DNA of 8,147 nucleotides. Origin: Colimorpha_A sp045533115. Its GTDB lineage: Bacteria > Bacillota > Clostridia > Oscillospirales > CAG-272. Positions 4,797-8,147 of the stretch are shown piece after piece. The translations under genes were made by a program, and so were the position numbers. Below the pieces are notes generated by a model. The model searched no databases, was not told the origin of the DNA, and saw nothing but the letters and a program-made list of their open reading frames with translations. Position 1 is the first letter of the stretch. Every line of letters begins with the position of its first letter. The stretch is from NCBI GenBank assembly GCA_045533115.1, contig JAZSHF010000076.1:1-8147 (forward strand), read 5' to 3'.

Positions 4797-7700
4797 ATGG
4801 CTAAAAGAAAAGACTTAAAGAAAATTCTTATCATCGGCTCCGGCCCTATCATTATAGGTCAGGCTGCCGAATTTGACTACGCGGGCACGCAGGCGTGCCT
4901 TGCGCTCAAGGAAGAGGGCTACGAGGTAGTTCTTTGTAACTCTAACCCCGCAACGATAATGACCGATACGTCTATCGCCGATAAGGTGTATATGGAGCCG
5001 CTTACTCTTGAATACATCGCAAAGATTCTCCGTTACGAGCGCCCTGACGCTATCGTCCCCGGAATCGGCGGACAGACGGGACTTAACCTCGCAATGCAGC
5101 TCGAGAAGAAGGGCGTCCTCAAGGAATGCGGCGTTGAGCTTCTCGGTACGAGCTCGGAATCCATCGAGCGCGCCGAGGACAGAGAGCTTTTCAAGGAGCT
5201 TTGCCAGTCGATAGGCGAGCCTGTAATCCCGTCCGAGATAACCTACTCGATCGAGGAAGCAAAGGAAGCGGCGAAGCGCATCGGTTATCCCGTCGTTCTC
5301 CGCCCCGCGTTCACCCTCGGCGGTACGGGAGGCGGCTTTGCCTATAACGAAGAGGAGCTTGTGACCGTCGGTCTTAACGCATTCAAGCTCTCCCCCGTTC
5401 ATCAGGTGCTTATCGAAAAGAGCGTAAAGGGCTACAAGGAAATTGAATTTGAAGTTATGCGCGACTCATCCGACCGCGCGATCACCATCTGTGGAATGGA
5501 AAATATGGACCCAGTCGGAGTTCACACGGGTGACTCCATCGTCGTTGCGCCCATTCTTTCGCTCAACGACCACGACCTCAAGATGCTCAACGACTCGGCT
5601 ATAAAGATAATCCGCGAGCTTAAGATAGAGGGCGGCTGTAACGTACAGTTCGCGCTCAACCCCGATTCCTCCGAATACTATCTCATCGAGGTCAACCCCC
5701 GCGTTTCGCGCTCGAGCGCACTCGCGTCGAAGGCGTCCGGTTATCCTATCGCAAGAGTTACCGCAAAAATTGCAGTCGGTATGACCCTTGACGAGATCCC
5801 CGTTGCGGGCGGAACCGGCGACAAAGAGCCGAAGCTCGATTATATAGTTGCGAAGTTCCCGCGCTTCCCGTTCGATAAGTTCGCAACCGCCTCCGATATT
5901 CTCGGCACGCAGATGAAGGCGACGGGCGAGGTCATGGGAATCGGCTCGACGCTTGAGGAATGCTTCCTCAAATCCATTCGCTCGCTTGAAACGGGTGTTT
6001 GCCACGTTCACCTGCCTAAGTTCGATTCCTACACGAAGGAAGAGCTTTTCGATTACATAAAGAAGTTCCACGCCGACGGCGTTTACGCGATAGCTCAGCT
6101 TCTCCGTCTCGGCGCGACCGTTGAGCAGCTTCACGAGGCGACCGCGATCACCGAGCTGTTCCTTGAGTGCCTTGAGAAGATCGTCAAGATGGAAAGTACC
6201 CTCCGCGTCAAGCGCGGTGACAAGGACACGCTCCGCCAAGCTAAAGAGCTCGGCTTCTCCGACAAGATGATCGCGAAGCTCTGGGACATCGACGAGCTTT
6301 CGGTCTACAATCTCCGTAAAGCGGGCGGGATCATTCCCGTATTCAAGATGGTAGACACTCTCCATACGGGAAAATATATCGCATACCTCTACTCGACCTA
6401 CGCAAACACCGAAAACGAATCGCGTCTTACGGGAAAGAAGAAGATCGTCGTTCTCGGCGCAGGTCCTATCCGCATCGGACAGGGCGTTGAGTTCGACTAT
6501 TCGACCGTTCACTCGGTACAGACGATAAAGAAATCCGGCTACGAGGCAATCATAATAAACAACAACCCCGAAACGGTATCGACTGACTACACGACGGCGG
6601 ACAAGCTCTATTTCGAACCGCTCACGCCCGAGGACGTTATGGCGATTCTCGACTTTGAGCAGCCCGAGGGCGTCATCGCTTCCCTCGGCGGTCAGACCGC
6701 TATCAACCTCGCTCAGCCCCTTACCGACCGCGGCGTTAAGATAATCGGTACCGACTGTGCCGCTATCGACCGCGCAGAAGACAGAAACGCTTTTGAAAAT
6801 CTCCTTAACGAGCTTGATATTCCGCGTGCAAAGGGTCAGGCGGTAACCAAGATAGAGGACGGCATCAAGGCGGCAGCTGAGATAGGTTATCCCGTACTCG
6901 TTCGTCCTTCCTTCGTGCTCGGCGGACGCGCGATGCAGATAGTTGCGGGCGAGGAACAGCTCCGCCACTACCTTAAGACCGCCGTTGAGATCGACGAGGA
7001 CAAGCCCGTTCTCGTTGATAAGTACATTCAGGGTAAAGAGGTCGAGGTCGACGCGATCTGCGACGGACGCAACGTCTTCGTTCCCGGAATTATGGAGCTT
7101 GTTGAAAGAACGGGTATCCACAGCGGTGACTCGATAAGCGTATATCCGACCTTCTCAATCTCCGACAGAGTCAAGGGCACTATCCTCCGCTACGCGAAGA
7201 TGCTCGGCGTCGGAATCGGAATTGTAGGTCTTTTCAACATTCAGTTTATCGTCGACGAAAACGAGAACGTCTACATAATAGAGGTAAACCCCCGCTCGTC
7301 GCGTACCGTTCCTTTCCTTTCGAAGGCAACGGGCTACTCCCTTGCGGACATTGCGACCGATGTCATTCTCGGCAAGTCGCTTAAGGAGCTCGGAATATTC
7401 GACATCTACCCCGACGAGAAGAAGAGATGGTACGTTAAGGTTCCCGTATTCTCCTTCAACAAGATAAGCGGTCTTGACGCCTACCTTTCTCCCGAAATGA
7501 AGAGCACGGGTGAAGCGATCGGCTATGACGACAAGCTCAACCGCGCGCTGTATAAGGCGCTTCAGGCATCGGGAATGAAGGTGCAGAACTACGGCACCGT
7601 ATTTGCCACCATCGCTGACAAGGATAAGGAAGAGGCGCTTCCGCTTATCCGCCGTTTCTATAACCTCGGCTTCAACATTGAGGCAACCGAGGGAACTGCT

Positions 7701-7973
7701 AAGTTCTTGAAGCAAAACGGTATCCGCACTCACGTTCTCAAGAAGATAAGCGAGGGAAGCGACGAGATCGCAGAATCGCTCCGCCAGGGACATATCGCTT
7801 ACGTTATCAACACCCGCGACATCGCGTCTGTAGGTCAGGCGTCTGACGGACACGAGATCCGCCGCTACGCGACCGATAATAACGTCACCATCTTCACCGC
7901 GCTCGACACCGTCCGCGTCCTCCTCGACGTTCTTGAGGAAACGACCTTGACGATATCGACCATTGATGCGTAA
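4797..7973 (+). CDS. carB: Carbamoyl-phosphate synthase, large subunit
   Basis: This complete 1058-residue cytoplasmic enzyme (family about 1060-1075) makes carbamoyl phosphate from bicarbonate, ammonia and two ATP for pyrimidine and arginine synthesis. It normally works with the glutaminase subunit CarA. The first half starts with IIGSGPIIIGQAAEFDYAG (12-30), followed by Arg129, Arg169 (LRPAFTLGG), Glu215 and the metal-site motif EVNPRVSRSS (298-307). The oligomerisation region covers about 400-545. The second half repeats the plan: VLGAGPIRIGQGVEFDYS (552-569), Arg703 (VRPSFVLGGR) and EVNPRSSRT (829-837). The C-terminal MGS-like allosteric domain (about 930-1058) has TEGTAKFL (964-971). Assuming a ten-residue offset, Lys944, Thr964, Thr967, Lys983 and Asn1005 match E. 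coli nucleotide-site residues, so UMP control is plausible. GGAGG lies 9 bases before the ATG. No separate promoter is visible, so it probably depends on pyrC transcription. carA is not next to it on the pyrC side. Confidence 0.98.
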   Translation: MAKRKDLKKILIIGSGPIIIGQAAEFDYAGTQACLALKEEGYEVVLCNSNPATIMTDTSIADKVYMEPLTLEYIAKILRYERPDAIVPGIGGQTGLNLAMQLEKKGVLKECGVELLGTSSESIERAEDRELFKELCQSIGEPVIPSEITYSIEEAKEAAKRIGYPVVLRPAFTLGGTGGGFAYNEEELVTVGLNAFKLSPVHQVLIEKSVKGYKEIEFEVMRDSSDRAITICGMENMDPVGVHTGDSIVVAPILSLNDHDLKMLNDSAIKIIRELKIEGGCNVQFALNPDSSEYYLIEVNPRVSRSSALASKASGYPIARVTAKIAVGMTLDEIPVAGGTGDKEPKLDYIVAKFPRFPFDKFATASDILGTQMKATGEVMGIGSTLEECFLKSIRSLETGVCHVHLPKFDSYTKEELFDYIKKFHADGVYAIAQLLRLGATVEQLHEATAITELFLECLEKIVKMESTLRVKRGDKDTLRQAKELGFSDKMIAKLWDIDELSVYNLRKAGGIIPVFKMVDTLHTGKYIAYLYSTYANTENESRLTGKKKIVVLGAGPIRIGQGVEFDYSTVHSVQTIKKSGYEAIIINNNPETVSTDYTTADKLYFEPLTPEDVMAILDFEQPEGVIASLGGQTAINLAQPLTDRGVKIIGTDCAAIDRAEDRNAFENLLNELDIPRAKGQAVTKIEDGIKAAAEIGYPVLVRPSFVLGGRAMQIVAGEEQLRHYLKTAVEIDEDKPVLVDKYIQGKEVEVDAICDGRNVFVPGIMELVERTGIHSGDSISVYPTFSISDRVKGTILRYAKMLGVGIGIVGLFNIQFIVDENENVYIIEVNPRSSRTVPFLSKATGYSLADIATDVILGKSLKELGIFDIYPDEKKRWYVKVPVFSFNKISGLDAYLSPEMKSTGEAIGYDDKLNRALYKALQASGMKVQNYGTVFATIADKDKEEALPLIRRFYNLGFNIEATEGTAKFLKQNGIRTHVLKKISEGSDEIAESLRQGHIAYVINTRDIASVGQASDGHEIRRYATDNNVTIFTALDTVRVLLDVLEETTLTISTIDA

Positions 7974-8009
7974 AATTTCAGGACATACGGAAAATTCGCG
8001 AACGCCGTA

Positions 8010-8098
8010 GGGCGGGGGCTTGCTCCCGCCGCACCCAAACAATGTTGTTTTTTTGCAGGGCGTGGACGACCTGCGGCGGGGGGGGCAAGCCCCCGCCC
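8010..8098. repeat. G/C-rich inverted repeat downstream of carB
   Basis: GGGCGGGGGCTTGC (8010-8023) is a perfect inverted copy of GCAAGCCCCCGCCC (8085-8098). CCCGCCGC (8025-8032) is also inverted to GCGGCGGG (8073-8080). Each arm can fold on itself (GGCGGG with CCCGCC on the left, GGCGGGGG with CCCCCGCC on the right), so this looks like two copies of one short unit in opposite orientation around a loop of about 40 bases. The loop holds an 8-T run. A run of 8 G (8078-8085) is a likely sequencing or assembly weak point. The rest of 7974-8147 shows no gene. Confidence 0.8.
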
Positions 8099-8147
8099 CA
8101 CCACAATCGGCGGAGGGGCCGCATCGCAATAAAAACCCAAAACTACA

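Noticed and set aside
5466..7121. A 551-codon open frame on the minus strand inside carB
   Set aside because: It lies wholly opposite a complete carB, has no family motifs, and is the usual antisense shadow of C/G-ending codons.
8037..8054. AAACAA-TG-TTGTTT followed by T as a terminator for carB
   Set aside because: The stem is nearly all A-T with a two-base loop, too weak for an intrinsic terminator; the G/C hairpin at 8011-8030 is too far from the T-run.
7155..8140. Minus-strand open frames over the carB 3' end and the downstream repeat
   Set aside because: They are antisense to carB, and their first residues (Pro/Gly/Arg-rich) are translated from the G/C-rich repeat; no ribosome binding site or known domain supports them.

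Overview
The window looks like chromosomal DNA of a Bacillota (Clostridia-type) bacterium, probably an uncultured gut lineage. I infer this from mid-range G+C with C- or G-ending codons, AGGAGG-like ribosome binding sites, consensus sigma-A promoters, a protein family typical of clostridia, and intergenic hairpin repeats of a kind common in gut clostridial genomes. No phage, plasmid, CRISPR or transposase gene is visible.

Layout. (1) Positions 4-1049, minus strand: two closely spaced genes. The upstream one encodes a conserved clostridial protein that ends in a degenerate, cut-off P-loop kinase start. The downstream one encodes a PaaI-like hotdog thioesterase that also ends earlier than its family. 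(2) Positions 1050-1211: a divergent promoter region with two good, oppositely directed sigma-A promoters. (3) Positions 1212-2180, plus strand: a complete CaCA-family calcium/sodium antiporter. (4) Positions 2211-2728, plus strand: a DUF1919-like gene broken by a one-base frameshift and cut at its 3' end by a repeat element. (5) Positions 2702-2869: a cluster of short hairpins separated by ATATCAT, followed by a strong two-way terminator. (6) Positions 2871-2955, minus strand: tRNA-Leu(UAG) with encoded CCA, driven by a perfect consensus promoter. (7) Positions 3152-4384: pyrC, with its own strong promoter. (8) Positions 4385-4796: a 412-base gene-free stretch filled by a composite, roughly palindromic repeat. 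(9) Positions 4797-7973: a complete carB. (10) Positions 7974-8147: another G/C-rich inverted repeat and no gene.

How the genes work together. PyrC (dihydroorotase) and CarB (carbamoyl-phosphate synthase large subunit) serve steps 3 and 1 of de novo pyrimidine synthesis. They are probably transcribed together through the repeat, because I see no convincing promoter in front of carB. The glutaminase subunit gene carA is not in the window. The antiporter, the thioesterase, the truncated kinase-like gene and the tRNA have no clear functional link to pyrimidine synthesis.

I did not find a convincing new biological system. The points most worth a second look are the degenerate P-loop tail, the doubly damaged DUF1919 gene, and the three different intergenic repeat families within 8 kb.
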